Below are positions 42,896-55,488 of a stretch of DNA of 64,000 bases, piece after piece. This DNA comes from Chondrilla cf. caribensis. Taxonomy: Eukaryota > Porifera > Demospongiae > Chondrillida > Chondrillidae. Position numbers and translations under genes: made by a program. The notes beneath the pieces are model-generated. The model did no database searches and had not been told where the DNA came from. It worked only from the letters and a program-made list of their open reading frames with translations. The stretch spans positions 1,632,930-1,696,929 of the forward strand of contig OZ026567.1 in NCBI GenBank assembly GCA_964020155.1, written 5' to 3'. Within the stretch, counting starts at the first letter, position 1. Every line of letters starts with the position of its first letter.

Positions 42896-45116
42896 CTGTA
42901 GGTGATGAGACAAAATTATAGCCCTAGGAGTAGCTTATGTAGTTCATGAAACTACGGCACTGCAGGATGTTACTATACATTGGTGTGTGGCAAAGAGTAC
43001 AACAGTGATTAGCGAGTGGCAAATTTCAAATTGATGATTTCATTGAAAGTAAAAGCATTGCAAGCATTTAAAGATTACTATAAAATGAAAGTTGGATCTA
43101 CAGACACCACTATTTGGAATCATATTTTTCATGATGTTCATACCACTCGATTGCAAGGTGAAACCACTATAGTCAGAGCCTACCTAAACTCAATGAAACC
43201 GTGGACACTTACAAATTCCCTAATAATAATATTGTTGATTGGTTACACATAGCACCAATTATTCCAATCCATTGCAGCCATACGTATATTGGTGGCATGT
43301 TTGAAATCCACAGTCCTCCCTGTGGTCTCGTTACTCTTTGCAGTACGTACTGCTATATCTTCTGACATCTTTCCAATAATACACAGTGGCAACAACTAGA
43401 AGGCAGTCTACTGGACTCTGGGGCTACCTTGATGTCCCATTTCAGGACAACTACTGTACAACATCTCTCACACACACACTATGCTGCGGCTAAACAGACA
43501 TCTCTGTGTTGTGATGGATCTTGCCTCCTTTGCCGTATTCCGATGTAACTTGGCTACTTGTCCAGAAACAACACATCACTCAATATCACCATGTTGTCAC
43601 CTCAGTGGACAACAGGACATGCATGTGTGTGCAGAATATAGTCGAATATCGAATTGAACTTGATTATTGGTCTGGCTTCACTCCCCCATCATGGCATGTC
43701 TAAACTAATCACTCATCATCAATGTAAACTAATATACAGTACATATCAGCACTCCAAACAATTGATGGAATAAATCAATACAGTGAACTAATAGGGACAA
43801 GTGAAGTGAGACCCACGTCAAGTTGGTTCCTCCAACTTCTGTTGTGGACAAAAGCCCAGAATTATGTGCATTATATGCATGCCATGATTTCAAAAAAGAA
43901 ATAATATAGTGAAAATACATAATATTCATGTGTATTCATAATATTTATGTAAATGAAGCAATCATCAGCTCTGACTGTCTTGTAAAATGTATACTAGTGC
44001 CTAGTACACAGAAATGCTATAAGCCTCACTGGAATCATCCAGTGAATGACATCAACACAATAGGATATTGTCCAACCAGCAACCTGCCGACATACAGCCA
44101 GTAGGAATCGAGAACTGTAGACGCAAGTAGCAAGAATAACCATTGTAAGCTGATAGGGAATATAAATAGGTGGAAAGAAAAGCTCATGGTATGTCTGTGT
44201 CTAACACATTAATTTTTGATCATTTATACATTCTTTTGATAATTGATCCTGCTGGATATGCACATGTTCAAGTAGCCAGGTGTGAACAAAGCGAACAAGA
44301 TTATATCAACCAATTGGGTCTGAGTATACCATGGAAAATGGCCGCAGATAATTGATCCTGCTGGATATACACATGTTCAGAAGTAAGAACCATGGAAAAT
44401 GGCTGCAGGTGGTAGAAACCAGGTATATGGGTTTAATGCATTGTCCTTCCTGCTATTGTCCATTGTTGCCAACAACCAAACTGCAAAATCGAGATGCCAG
44501 AGTCATGAGGAGCCCTTGTGACAATTGCACAATCGAGATGCCACCAATCGGTTGTGAAGGATATACATATACAAATGCAAGACGACCAATTGTCACGATT
44601 ACTAGCCTCACTTCCAGCTCAGTGATGACAGTGTATGAGAATCACTCTAGATTATATGAGGTTTATCTACATCTGTAATGTGTGCATGGATACATGTGTG
44701 TACTGGGAGTATGTCCATCGGTAATTCTGCAATATATATGGATTAATACCAAATCTTTACTCCATATCTTTACTAATGTGCTTTGATGTCAACATAGCTG
44801 CAAATGTGGAGGGATGGACACACTCCAAATAAACACTTACATTCTCACCACTACCTTGTGTTCTGTCAACAGGTGGTCCAGGAGGGTGGGGAGATTCTAG
44901 TGGTAGGAACACACAGTGACACACAATAGCTTGACACATGTACGTCAGTAGCTACAAGTGTGGACGGACATCAATGTTTACCACCATTATGAGCCCTGGC
45001 CAGAACCTGTGTACTGAGACACTAGCAGCTATAGCTGGTGGTATACAACTGATATTACAAAATACAAAGATGGAGAAATAATGAAGACAAATGCACACCT
45101 TGTACCATTGATACTA

Positions 45117-45781
45117 CAGTAGAACCTGTCCAATCCGACACCTCTCTAAACCAACAAATGCTTAAACTGACACCAAATTCCAAGCACAGACACTTTTTCA
45201 ATACAAAATGACCTGCCTAATCTGACAAATGCCTAATCTGAAAACCGACATTGATTTTGGAGTCCCCAGAATAAAAATACCTCTACAGTCCAACAATTAT
45301 ACCGCTACAAATTAAATTTGTTTGATTTTCTCCGCATTCATCCACCGTCGAGTTTGCGGGCGCCATGTTCTTTCATTATGTAATACAACTGAATGGTTTT
45401 CGAAACTTATGACACAATAATTGGAGCCTGGTGCAACGGATCATGCGAGGAAACTGATCCTCATGTAGGTTATATATAGAAGGAGGTGATAAAGTACAGC
45501 ACTTTGACATACTTTTTCAAAAATAACATTGAGTAATGTTCATACAAGAATATGTATTTATATTAATTATATTTATCTGACTGTATCTCTTGTTGCATGT
45601 AATTATGTACCTAGCTATATGTCTTATTGTATCACTATTAACAATGTTTATACAGTATACATGCTAATAAATGGCTCCAGAATTATTATTTATTTGACGA
45701 TGAAACCTCTCTAATCCAACAACCTCATAATCCGACATCATTTTCATTCCTATTGAGTATCAGATTAGAGAGGTTTCACTG
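45117..45781. mobile_element. Pogo/Tigger-like element, unit 2 copy (665 bp)
   Basis: Orthologous to 22,396-23,632 without the nested Tc1-like insertion. Ends CAGTAGAACCTGTCC and inverse with TA flanks. Intronic in NLR unit 2. Confidence 0.85.
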
Positions 45782-46524
45782 TATAAATATACTGGTACAG
45801 CGTACCCTAGGTTATCAGAACACTGGTTATCCCAATCCTGGATTATCTGAACAACTTTACATCAGTCATTTAAATATGACATCACTACTGACAATATAAT
45901 GTCAAAATTGTGAGAAGGTATAAGCAAAAAGTGGGAAATTAAGCATCTCTATACATTACAGGCGAATGGTCACATGACGTACATGTGACACATGTGGATG
46001 TGTTGATGTATTGACTTAATAAGCAGCACTCAAAGGTACACTAAACATATAGAACAGATGATATGGAAATACAGTAATGAGTACATAAGAGAAACATACT
46101 GTGTGTGCTGTCATCCTCTTTGAACTGTTTGCTATCATTGGAACCAGATGTCGATTGAGTTGGTCTCTTTCTAGAGTCTGTAGTAGAGGGAACAGAATCT
46201 GAATGACTCTATTGTGGTTAATGCACACAATTGGCAACAACAGTACTAAAAGATAGGACATACATAGATCGCAATTCAGGGTTTCATTAGGGAGAGTAAT
46301 GGAAAGGGCAAGAGTGTTCGTGAAAATAAGAATTGACTACAATCCAAATCCAACCACAATGTATGGTGACTCATATCATATGGCCTCTGCAGCAAGGCAG
46401 GGTGTGACAGAGGACCAGTAGACTATCATCAATGTGGGCTGTGGCTGAATAGAGAAAATGTGACAACTCATTCATTCGCCCTTATAAAGAGACTTCATGG
46501 TGTCAACATCCAGGAGAATACAAA

Positions 46525-46850
46525 TATAAACATTAAATCAGTCATTTTGATATGACATCACTACTGACAATGTAATGTCAAAATTATGAGAAGGTATAAC
46601 CAAACCTGGGAACCTAAACATCTCTATACATTACATACAGTACGAATCCAACCACAATGTATAGTGACTCATATTGTATGGCCTATACTCTGCAGCAAGG
46701 CAAGGTATTAAGGGTCTATGGTGTGACAGAGGACCAGTAGACTATTATCAATGTGGCTGTGGCTGGATGGAGCAAATGTGATATCGCAACTCATTCATTC
46801 GCCCTTAGTGAAAGAGACTTCATGGTGTCGACCTTCTGCAGTATAATACA
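46525..46850. repeat. Local duplication inside NLR unit 2 intron
   Basis: Repeats, imperfectly, sequence already present in about 45,860-46,525 ('tgacaatataatgtcaaaat', 'gaggaccagtagactat', 'agacttcatggtgtc'). Unit 1 has only one copy of this stretch. Confidence 0.65.
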
Positions 46851-47044
46851 AATAGCTATGGAAGGTCCATTTCTTTGAACGGCAGCGCGTGAGAACCATA
46901 TACGCTTAGCTATAGGATGGTCGTTCGTAGAAAATGTGTCTTACCTTGAGTTCTGGAGGAGATTTCTCTATCCTCAGAACGATTGGAAGAACTAGAAGCC
47001 ATTAGCAGACCGTAAACAGGAGCTCAAGTTATCGAGGGGCGGGT

Positions 47045-47673
47045 TAGTCTGGCGTAGCCGACCCTTGATCCGCCATTTTATTTTGTTCGGGCGGAAAGGG
47101 TCTGGCGCAAAACCATGCAGTTAGAGTGAAATGTCCGAGTAGTTGCCGGACACCATGAATAACATTAAAATGCCCATGAATACAATTAGCTGGTAATGAA
47201 TAACATTAAAATGCCCATGAATATAATTAACTGGTAATGAATATAATATAACTACAGATACCTCGGGATGACCTTCAAGTACGAGCAGAACGACCGAATG
47301 ACCACTTTCAGCGTCCGGAGAGATGTCGAAAGCATACGGCAAATACAGCGAAGCAGCAGTGATGTATTTTTTTTTTCCAAATCAGGTCCGAAAACAGACA
47401 AAAACGTTCTTATACTCGAGGATTTCTATTATAGAAACCAGCTGCTTCTCCTTCGGTGACTCGTAACCGGTGCTGAGCTTCCTAAAAGCCTTTAGAACGA
47501 CCTGTTCAACGCTTTTGCGGCCGACGGTCATATCGTTGTTAATAACATACAAATTTTATGCGCGAAATTCGACTCCGCCTATTTTGCACGAAATGGGTAT
47601 ACGAATTGCCCCAGACCCTTTCTCCGCCCGAACAAAATAAAATGGCGGATCAAGGGTCGGCTACGCCAGACTA
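47045..47673. mobile_element. TAGTCTGGCGTAGCC family element, unit 2, with perfect 8 bp duplication
   Basis: Long inverted ends beginning TAGTCTGGCGTAGCCGACCC (about 43 bp), flanked on both sides by GGGCGGGT. Unit 1 has the empty site near 26,170. It is inserted just upstream (minus sense) of the NLR first exon at 46,945-47,002, so it may change the promoter region of this copy. No transposase was recognised. Confidence 0.9.
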
Positions 47674-48639
47674 GGGCGGGTACGTAGTAGGGAGACCACT
47701 TCCGAGACCAACTCCAAATTTGGAGTTGGAAACTGAGTCGGATACAAAACGTAGAACTGATTCGATCACGCACTATACACTACGGTATTTATGTGTTGAC
47801 AGCAGTATTGATGGAGATCGAGAATAATTTAACACAAAATAATCTACTATTGGTGAACCAATTCATTCAGTAGAACCAGTATTAAAGACTATAGCTACCT
47901 GTCCTATATGCACTAGGTGACGACTATTGAATTCTCCAGTGCATGTGTCAACTAAACTGAAGCACTTCTACCTAAAGTCCACTTCTACAGAGACCACCTT
48001 TACTTGATCCATGGGGTGGTCTCTATAGGCAAGTTTTACTGAAGGTGAAATGACAGATTCTTCTCAGAAACAACACAGCAAAAGTAGTGATTGTACCACT
48101 TCAGATGCTAAAGGAGAACACAGGATCATCTCTATAGTATACACTCCACATCTGGTCTGTCTCTTCCACAACCCAGTCAACATCCAATAGAGACTGGAGT
48201 AAAGAAGTAGAAATAATGAAGCAGACTTCAATAATTTAGAACACATCCACACATTCCCACACTAACATACATGTACCCGTGAATGTAACAGGAGTACCTA
48301 CACATGTAGTCTAGTGTAGCTGACCACTCACTACCTAATTTGTGACCAGTGAAGTACAGAGGTAGAACCACCATCAGATTACATCTGGATCTATACATGA
48401 GTATGTACCAATGCATATGGTGTGGATGGTGAGAGGTGTGCAGGACTCTTTCCTAAATCCTTATACTGTGGAGGACTGAGGAGGGGTCATCATCAGACTG
48501 CTATATCTGTGCCTATACATACATAATATGTGCCTGTACAAATATAAACACTTCACACAAGAATCAGGGCTCATAGACAAATACACACATAAGGACATGT
48601 GTACATAGCACACACAAAGTATCTCTACTGTATATGATG

Positions 48640-48713
<74 letters not shown>

Positions 48714-48718
48714 AGCAC

Positions 48719-48785
<67 letters not shown>

Positions 48786-48790
48786 AGCAC

Positions 48791-48844
<54 letters not shown>
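48640..48844. repeat. Long compound (AC)n microsatellite with repeated AAGCACGCAAAC block
   Basis: CA run in which the interruption 'aaacacacacacaagcacgc' occurs twice about 72 bp apart, showing higher-order duplication. Confidence 0.95.
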
Positions 48845-48847
<3 letters not shown>

Positions 48848-48861
48848 ACAAGGCTCCCCAA

Positions 48862-51800
48862 CTATTCTAGTGTAATGATATTCATGAGTTCACAAATGAG
48901 ATTCATTAAGATGTTATCAAAACAATTGGTAGGTGTTAGTTCTGCAACAGTAAACAGGTCAGACTGCTGTCCAACCATAGACCACACAACACCAGGGACA
49001 GCAAAGGATACTGGTGTGTGTGAACACTACAGAGCACTATGGAGGTATCCCTGCATGTACTGTACATACACACAAGACAATCAAGTATACATGAGGTACT
49101 TCACTTCACATCCTTGTGGTGAGAATCTACCTGTGTGTCACAAGTACCGTGGATAATCCTTGGCTTTCCCTCAGTTAGCTTGGTATGTTTTATTACTCTC
49201 ATCTTCTTCCCTCTTCCTGCTTACGTATGTCAGCCAGCCGGTTGTACAATCTGGAGGTTGAGTACATTAGAAAGATCACCTTATGTGTACACTAGTATCT
49301 ACATATGTACATGTGAGCACACACACATTTGAAGTACATTTGAACATGGTTTACAATGTGATACAAGTAATGGTATTAACACTTGTATATACATATGATA
49401 ACATGCTTGTACTTATATTCATATGCAGCATTACAAAAGAATACCATATGGGTACAGTGGAAAGTTGCATCATTGAAATTAGGTCCAATTCATGAAAGCG
49501 TAATAGCTACACACATGGCATTGGACCCTTAAATTTGCAAAATGGTTGCTTCCCAACAAAATTACAAACTGTTCCTGTTAAATGGTATAAAACAGTACTC
49601 AGATATGTACTTCTGTACATGTGTGCATACAAATACATGTATATACACAGCATGTTCACAAGTACACTCATACAGCATGTGCACATACTTATAGACATGT
49701 ACAGAATACTCACATGTGAAGGACCATTGCAGGACAGTCAGCTAACAATGTACACACTCATCCATAAACATTTGTGTTTACTTCTTGTTCACAGTGATCA
49801 TTTCCTGTTTACCCATCTTCCTTCACTGAGTTTTAACGAGTGGATTCCTTAGGGACCACTCCACCACAACTTTGTACCTGCCCTGCATACAACAACATCA
49901 CAGAAATAGGTCACATGTAACAAACACATCTAACACACATTCATACCATCCCAATAAGTACCTACATTAAGTACTATACGTTGATAAGACTTGAGTGAGG
50001 TTGTGCATATACATACATACATGTATCCTGACTGGTGGCCACATCAAATTGACTGACAGGAATACATACCCTGTGAATCCCTGAGATCCCCAGATGTGAC
50101 AATTGACTAATCAATTAGCTATGGAAAGGTGATTGTCACATCAGTATACATGGTGTGTATAGCACCATTATAGGGAGGAAATTCAGGAAGTGGATCCATG
50201 TGATATAATATATACTGCACGTACATACATACACACGTACATATGGTATAAATGCAAAAAAAGGTAACAATAATAACAGTTAACTTTTGTCATTTCTGTT
50301 TCTCGTTTAGTTTGGTGAATATGTATGTAGCGTTTAGTGCTTAGTGTATGACGGTTTCCAGTTAGCATTTGACTGGTTCCGGTTGACATTTCACAAGCCC
50401 ATAAACGTTAAGAGTGTTACAAAATACCCTGTTGTTCTCAATCTCATTCTATCTCGACGTTCTTGGCCATATGAGCAATCCAACTCAGAATGAAGTTAGA
50501 CGATCCATTGTTTCCAATACAAGTTCAAAGGCATTCTCTAGCGACCTTTCTCTCTCACCGCCAAAGGACTATTTACAAAGTAGATTTAACATTGTGCTGC
50601 AACTTTCTACACATCCTTAAGGTCTCTGTTATCAGTTTACTTATTTGGTCAGCACTTGTCACTTTTGATTCAGTCCTTCTCGGTTAGCCCTTTCCCCTTC
50701 ACTGTTAGCACTGTACGTTTCTCCTTCAGAAGCATTCTCACTCTTGAGTTTCGTTTTGCAGATTTGTATTAGTGTTTTGGGTTACCTTTTTTCAGATCCA
50801 TACCATACATATACTTATACATACATACATATAAGAATGTGTATATACTCATGTACATACATACATACGTACATATGTATATACTGCACATTTATTGTGT
50901 GTCCAACTGTATAGTGCAGAATTGATGCAGCTACACACATGCATGTACCCACATGGTTGATGTCAATACACATCGAAGCTACCTCCTTGGGTACTTATTG
51001 AGTGGATTCACAAAGTACTCAAACAGTTTTGCATGTGTTCCTAAGTACATACTACAGAATAACAGGATTCATAAGAACCAGTACTATGTATGTGCATGTA
51101 TGGAGTATGTGAGTATATTTACTCAAGAGTTTTTTGCTGACAACATTCATTCATAACGGTAACAACAGTTACTAAGATATGTATGTACAAATGTACATGC
51201 ACAGTATGTACACACCTTTGTGATTGTGAATGTCTGGAGGACCGAATAATCCTGTGTCTTGGAGCACAGGCATTGTTATACTGGAAGTGAGGGACAGGGA
51301 GTCTGACATTAGCACAGCATAGGGGTAACCATGCTGGGATACAGCGGTGTGCTCCTGTGATTGAGGTGGATTGATGTCAGACTTAGATGTGGACATATTG
51401 ATAAGTGTCTGTGCTGATGGAGATGGTATGAGGATGCGAGGTGCACAGGGTATTGAGTGTGGAGGCTAAAAGGTAGTGTGGGGAGAGTGAGTGGGAGGTG
51501 TGGGGAGTGTGGGGTGGGATGTGGGAGAGGAGTCTTGACATGTATACAGGTATTGTATGTACTAGGACAACCCAGTGTGCACCATACCATGCATGTATGC
51601 ACAAACCTGCATATGTATGTATGTATGTGTACCCAAGTACATGTACATACGTACACTACATACACAAGGTTTGAAAAGTACAGTTGTATTACCATTGTCA
51701 GTAGAGTGGACATCAAAATGTTTCCACAAAATATCACAACTGAAGTTCAATAAAACTGCCAATTTGTCACACTGTAATTACAGTATGTCTACAGTGAATT

Positions 51801-54039
51801 TGCCAAACAATTCAAAACACAACCAAACTACGAGTACACGTGAGTGCATACACATAAACTGTACACACCTTGATAGAAGTGTAGACACTGATAGTGGTGT
51901 CGAGGGGGGAGGTGTCTCCTCGTCCTCCCCCACAGTGGTGGCTACCACCAGTGGTCTCCTAACAACACACAAACAAGAGTGACAGAGTACATAAGACAGC
52001 CATTGCATGCAATCCACAATGTTCTTCAGCCTCACATTTGTTCCTGAGCTACAGGGTGAGGGCCAGTGGTTCCAGTGTCTTGTGGAGGATCTACAAGTGT
52101 ACCAGTTTCCATCTCCATCCAAGCTTCCTGCCTGCTACAGATCTCAGCAAGCAGACTAGACATTTCTACAGAAGGAGAAAATGTATTGGGATTGTGGGCT
52201 ATGCCAGTGTACTGTACATACATACGTATGTACATATTATATATATGCATTGGACAAATAGAAGGCGAACATGTACATGTGTACATGCATTTGTACAGTA
52301 TATTGGACAAAGAGTCAGTGAACACATCATAGCAAACTGCACAAACTCCACAAGACACTACCACTGACCCTCACCCCGCATTATATATAATATATAAGCA
52401 AGAAAAATAAAAAAGAGGATTCTCCATCAAAACAAAAGTACTGAAACCTGGGTCTTCAAGCTAATGCTCTCTCAATTGAGCTATTTCAGCACACCCAACC
52501 ACTGTCACAATACTGTCCAATTTACCTGTGCAATATACCTATATGCATGTACTGCAGTATGAAGTCTCAGACCACACACAGCCACTGTACACACAACCCA
52601 TTCAGTGGAGCTACCACTGGTCATCCTGTCATACCACGTACACAATATTACTGCACTACATACTCACATACATAAGTACGTACACACACATACCATGTCA
52701 ATCTCTTGCTTTGGAAGTGGACGAGTAGCTATCGACCTAGCCCTAGCTCTTTCTATATCAAGGGTGCTCGCTCTGTTAAAGAAAATACAATGTACATATT
52801 AGTGTGTCTACGGATGTTTCATAAGAATTTACATACAATGACGAATATACAGTTTGTATATTATGTACATGAGTATATACACATTCTTGTACTACAAGCA
52901 AGTACATGTGCATATACATACATAGTTACATGAATAAAGACATGAATATATGTACACATACAAACATGCATTGCACATGCAAGTACTTACACATATGTAC
53001 GTATGTAATATTTTGGGCACTGTAGTGCATATCCCATATTTCAAGTATTGTACAATATTAAAAGTACTCACTTGGACAGTCTGTTGGTACAAATGAACGT
53101 ACTTAACTTATCACAACAAACAGTATAACAACAGCAATCAACAGATCTGTTCAACACCTGGTCAATCCCGGTGTACAACTGGACAGGCCTGGTCAATGTA
53201 CACTTATGTACACACAGAATGTACATATAATACATATGTACATGTGTACATATTTATGTACTACAAACATATATGTATATAGATAGTTATGACATGTACT
53301 TACATACGTACATTCATCCCTGACTGCTTCTGTCATATTCTGAAATGTACTTTCCACTTCACCAATGGACAGTGGAGGGACTTCTGCTGGTGATCCCTGA
53401 CTGTTTCTGTCAACTGTACTGTCTGTTGTGGTCAATGATGGGGTCCCTGTAAAGTGGCTATCCATGTCACCAATGGAAAGAGTGTCTGGTGGTCCCTTAA
53501 CAGTTTGTACAGAGTGGGAGGGGCTGAGGAGAGTGGCATATATATATTTATGTACTACAAATATTATGTGTATGTACATGGATATGTATTGTAAACACAT
53601 ACGTATATACGCTCTAATTCCTGCAACCCTTCTTTATGACCCTGACCAATACATCCACCTACTGTATACATATGTACACACATACTGTATACATATGTAC
53701 ACACATACTGTATACATATGTACACACATACTGTACATGTGTACATGTGTAGATACTCTAGTGTGCATACGCATTTACATACGTACATAGGCATATACTC
53801 TCGTGTGTACGGTTCTTACATCATTGCTAGCCACATACAAGGATGTATTGTATACACACACATGTACACAATTACAAAACATTCATTTGTATGTACACAA
53901 ACATACTGTACACATGTACAAATTACATACATATGTGCACACGTGGACAACATACCTTTTTCAATCTGATTTGAGCCAGAGCATGTTTGTGCCTTAATAA
54001 TGCCTTCTCATCTTGTTCCTGTCTCAGCTTGTCCACTTC
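48862..54039 (-). CDS. Unrecognised partner exon set, unit 2 interval (more complete copy, provisional)
   Basis: Exon-like segments: 53956-54039 (coiled-coil-like EVDKLRQEQDEKALL), about 53304-53495 (LSIGDMDSHF / LSIGEVESTF repeats), about 52694-52766, 52032-52165 (MSSLLAEICSRQEAWMEMET, ending EQM-stop), about 51872-51963, about 51213-51470 (Pro/Ser/Thr-rich, LQDTGLFGPP), about 49826-49900 (GRYKVVVEWS), and 48862-49010 (VPGVVWSMVGQQSDLFTVAE, ending in TAG). Two different terminal-looking stops suggest alternative ends or two genes. The set lies between the NLR genes of units 2 and 3 on the same strand. It is not recognised; coding status rests on open frames, splice sites and conservation between units. 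Confidence 0.35.
50110..50860. other. Unit 2-specific stretch replacing the THAP element region
   Basis: No similarity to 28,108-29,030 of unit 1 apart from the flanks. Contains short plus-strand frames (50,414-50,620 and 50,490-50,687) that I do not recognise. It may be ancestral sequence or a different insertion. Confidence 0.35.
52439..52491 (-). pseudogene. tRNA-Phe-like pseudogene lacking the T arm (unit 2)
   Basis: Same truncated structure as 30,305-30,357, with independent substitutions (acceptor stem mismatch at one end, D arm AGCTCAATTGAGAGAG). Its presence in both units shows it predates their separation. Confidence 0.6.
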
Positions 54040-54049
54040 CTACAGACAG

Positions 54050-55110
54050 CAAACATGTACACATGTTCATACACTCCACATTGACACAGATCGGTCGGTC
54101 AACCGAGTGGTATCTACTGACATTTAGTCAAACCAAAGAGACAAAACAAAGATCGAGCTAATGCCGTGCGTATCGCTATTCGTCACTTTATTCTTCAAAC
54201 TTGATCATTTCTTAGTATTTGACCGTGTGGAGGACACCGACAAGGAAACAACCAATAATTGTATGATCGGGAATAACGTAGGGTAACTGGAATACCGTCA
54301 ATACTCTAATAACACGCACACTTCAACTCACACTGCAACCATCGACTCTGTACACATAGGACTAGGGTTAGGTGTAAAGGGTCGACGCTGAGTGAGGATT
54401 CGGGGACTTTTCAGGTTCTTTAGAACTTGACATCTGGCAACATTGCGTCGGTTATGGACACGTGGCTGAGTAAGACTATTGCGCAATACCAATAAATCGA
54501 TAATAATTATTACTATGAGAAATTCTCGCTGCTAAAAATAAAATCCAAGCTGAGCTAGCGCTAGCTACAGATGTTTTGACATACAATATAAGGTGTCTGT
54601 CACGTGCATATGTAGATCATTAATATGGTACATCGAAGTGGAGGAGGACAATAATAATTGACAGACAATAAACAGCAATTATTGACATAATCACGGCCAT
54701 GCAACTTCGAATTCGAGAATTAGAATTCGTGTACAGTAACCTGCCTGCTGCTTGACTGTCTGGTATTGCATGTCAACCCCTATAGCCGTATATAACACAT
54801 ATGTATGCACTTGACATGTGTACATACAATACGTAATGTCAGCAAATTTTCATTACATATAATATTAGCGATAATATATTAATAGATAATAGAGTATATT
54901 GTTATATTCTTATATTCTTATTATCTATAGTGCACGTGGAATATATATCAGATTCTATGATGCAGATCTCTAATGTAATCAATGGTATGTACAAAATATT
55001 ATAATTACTAATCATAACGATAAGATCTAACTATACAAAAATAATATCATTATTATAATAATGATTGTTAATTATGCAATAAACACACACCATAAAACAG
55101 GAAATAATCT
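54050..55110. other. Intergenic stretch, unit 3
   Basis: Same content as 31,880-32,926: no supported exon, AT-rich right half. The polyadenylation-like hexamer facing the NLR stop reads AATAGA. Confidence 0.4.
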
Positions 55111-55488
55111 ATTGTATAGTTCTCTACAATAATAGTAGAAAAAGGCAAATTCTCGAACTCCATGTCTCATCAGGATTCCTGTGTGGATATAATAGACTCA
55201 ATACAACACTGACAATGTCTACAGTATGAGCCGTGGAGGGGATGTGGTCCAGCCCATGAGACCACACAATGACATAGCACTAGCATACTTCATGTGAGGT
55301 GATCAGGACTGCATGTAGTGGACAGTCCAGATGGGACGCAGGGGGTAGGGGAGGGGTCATCCCTGGGTGTATGGGAGGAGTAGGATATTGGGACAAACAC
55401 AGATATACTACACATACACATGTATACCACATACAGGTGTACAAGGACCTGACAGCAACAAAGTGGACAAGGACTACATACATTGACT

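Larger units (their letters stand above)
33308..47002 (-). pseudogene. NLR gene, unit 2 copy: NACHT-LRR-CARD-like-DEATH with two lesions
   Basis: Same exon chain as unit 1: 46945-47002 (ATG), 46100-46198, 44841-44896, [exon 4 remnant near 43,428-43,455], 41149-42895, 40724-40860, 40358-40582, 39625-39826, 39397-39551, 39199-39312, 39050-39127, 37917-38034, 37460-37611, 35574-35672, 35285-35504, 35134-35217, 34637-34705, 33879-34178, an extra exon 33658-33714, and 33308-33591. Lesions: exon 40358-40582 has an in-frame TAG at 40,526-40,528 (a Leu codon in unit 1), and exon 4 has lost its acceptor and 5' two-thirds. Both exons are a multiple of three with phase 0 at both ends, so skipping them would keep the frame. 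The copy could therefore still make a shortened protein; pseudogene is the cautious label. Confidence 0.7.
31835..54003. repeat. Segmental duplication unit 2 (about 22.17 kb)
   Basis: Full-length second unit. Its left 2.5 kb is closer to unit 3 than to unit 1, and the 1.2 kb before the 3' border (52.8-54.0 kb) is nearly identical to the same part of unit 1 (30.7-31.8 kb). It contains a damaged NLR copy and the more complete partner exon set. Confidence 0.9.

Noticed and set aside
51309..51737. Long His/Pro/Leu/Thr-rich frame, also at 29,520-29,951
   Set aside because: It is another frame of the Pro/Ser/Thr-rich exon-like segment; the frame with splice-compatible borders and a conserved C-terminal peptide is preferred.
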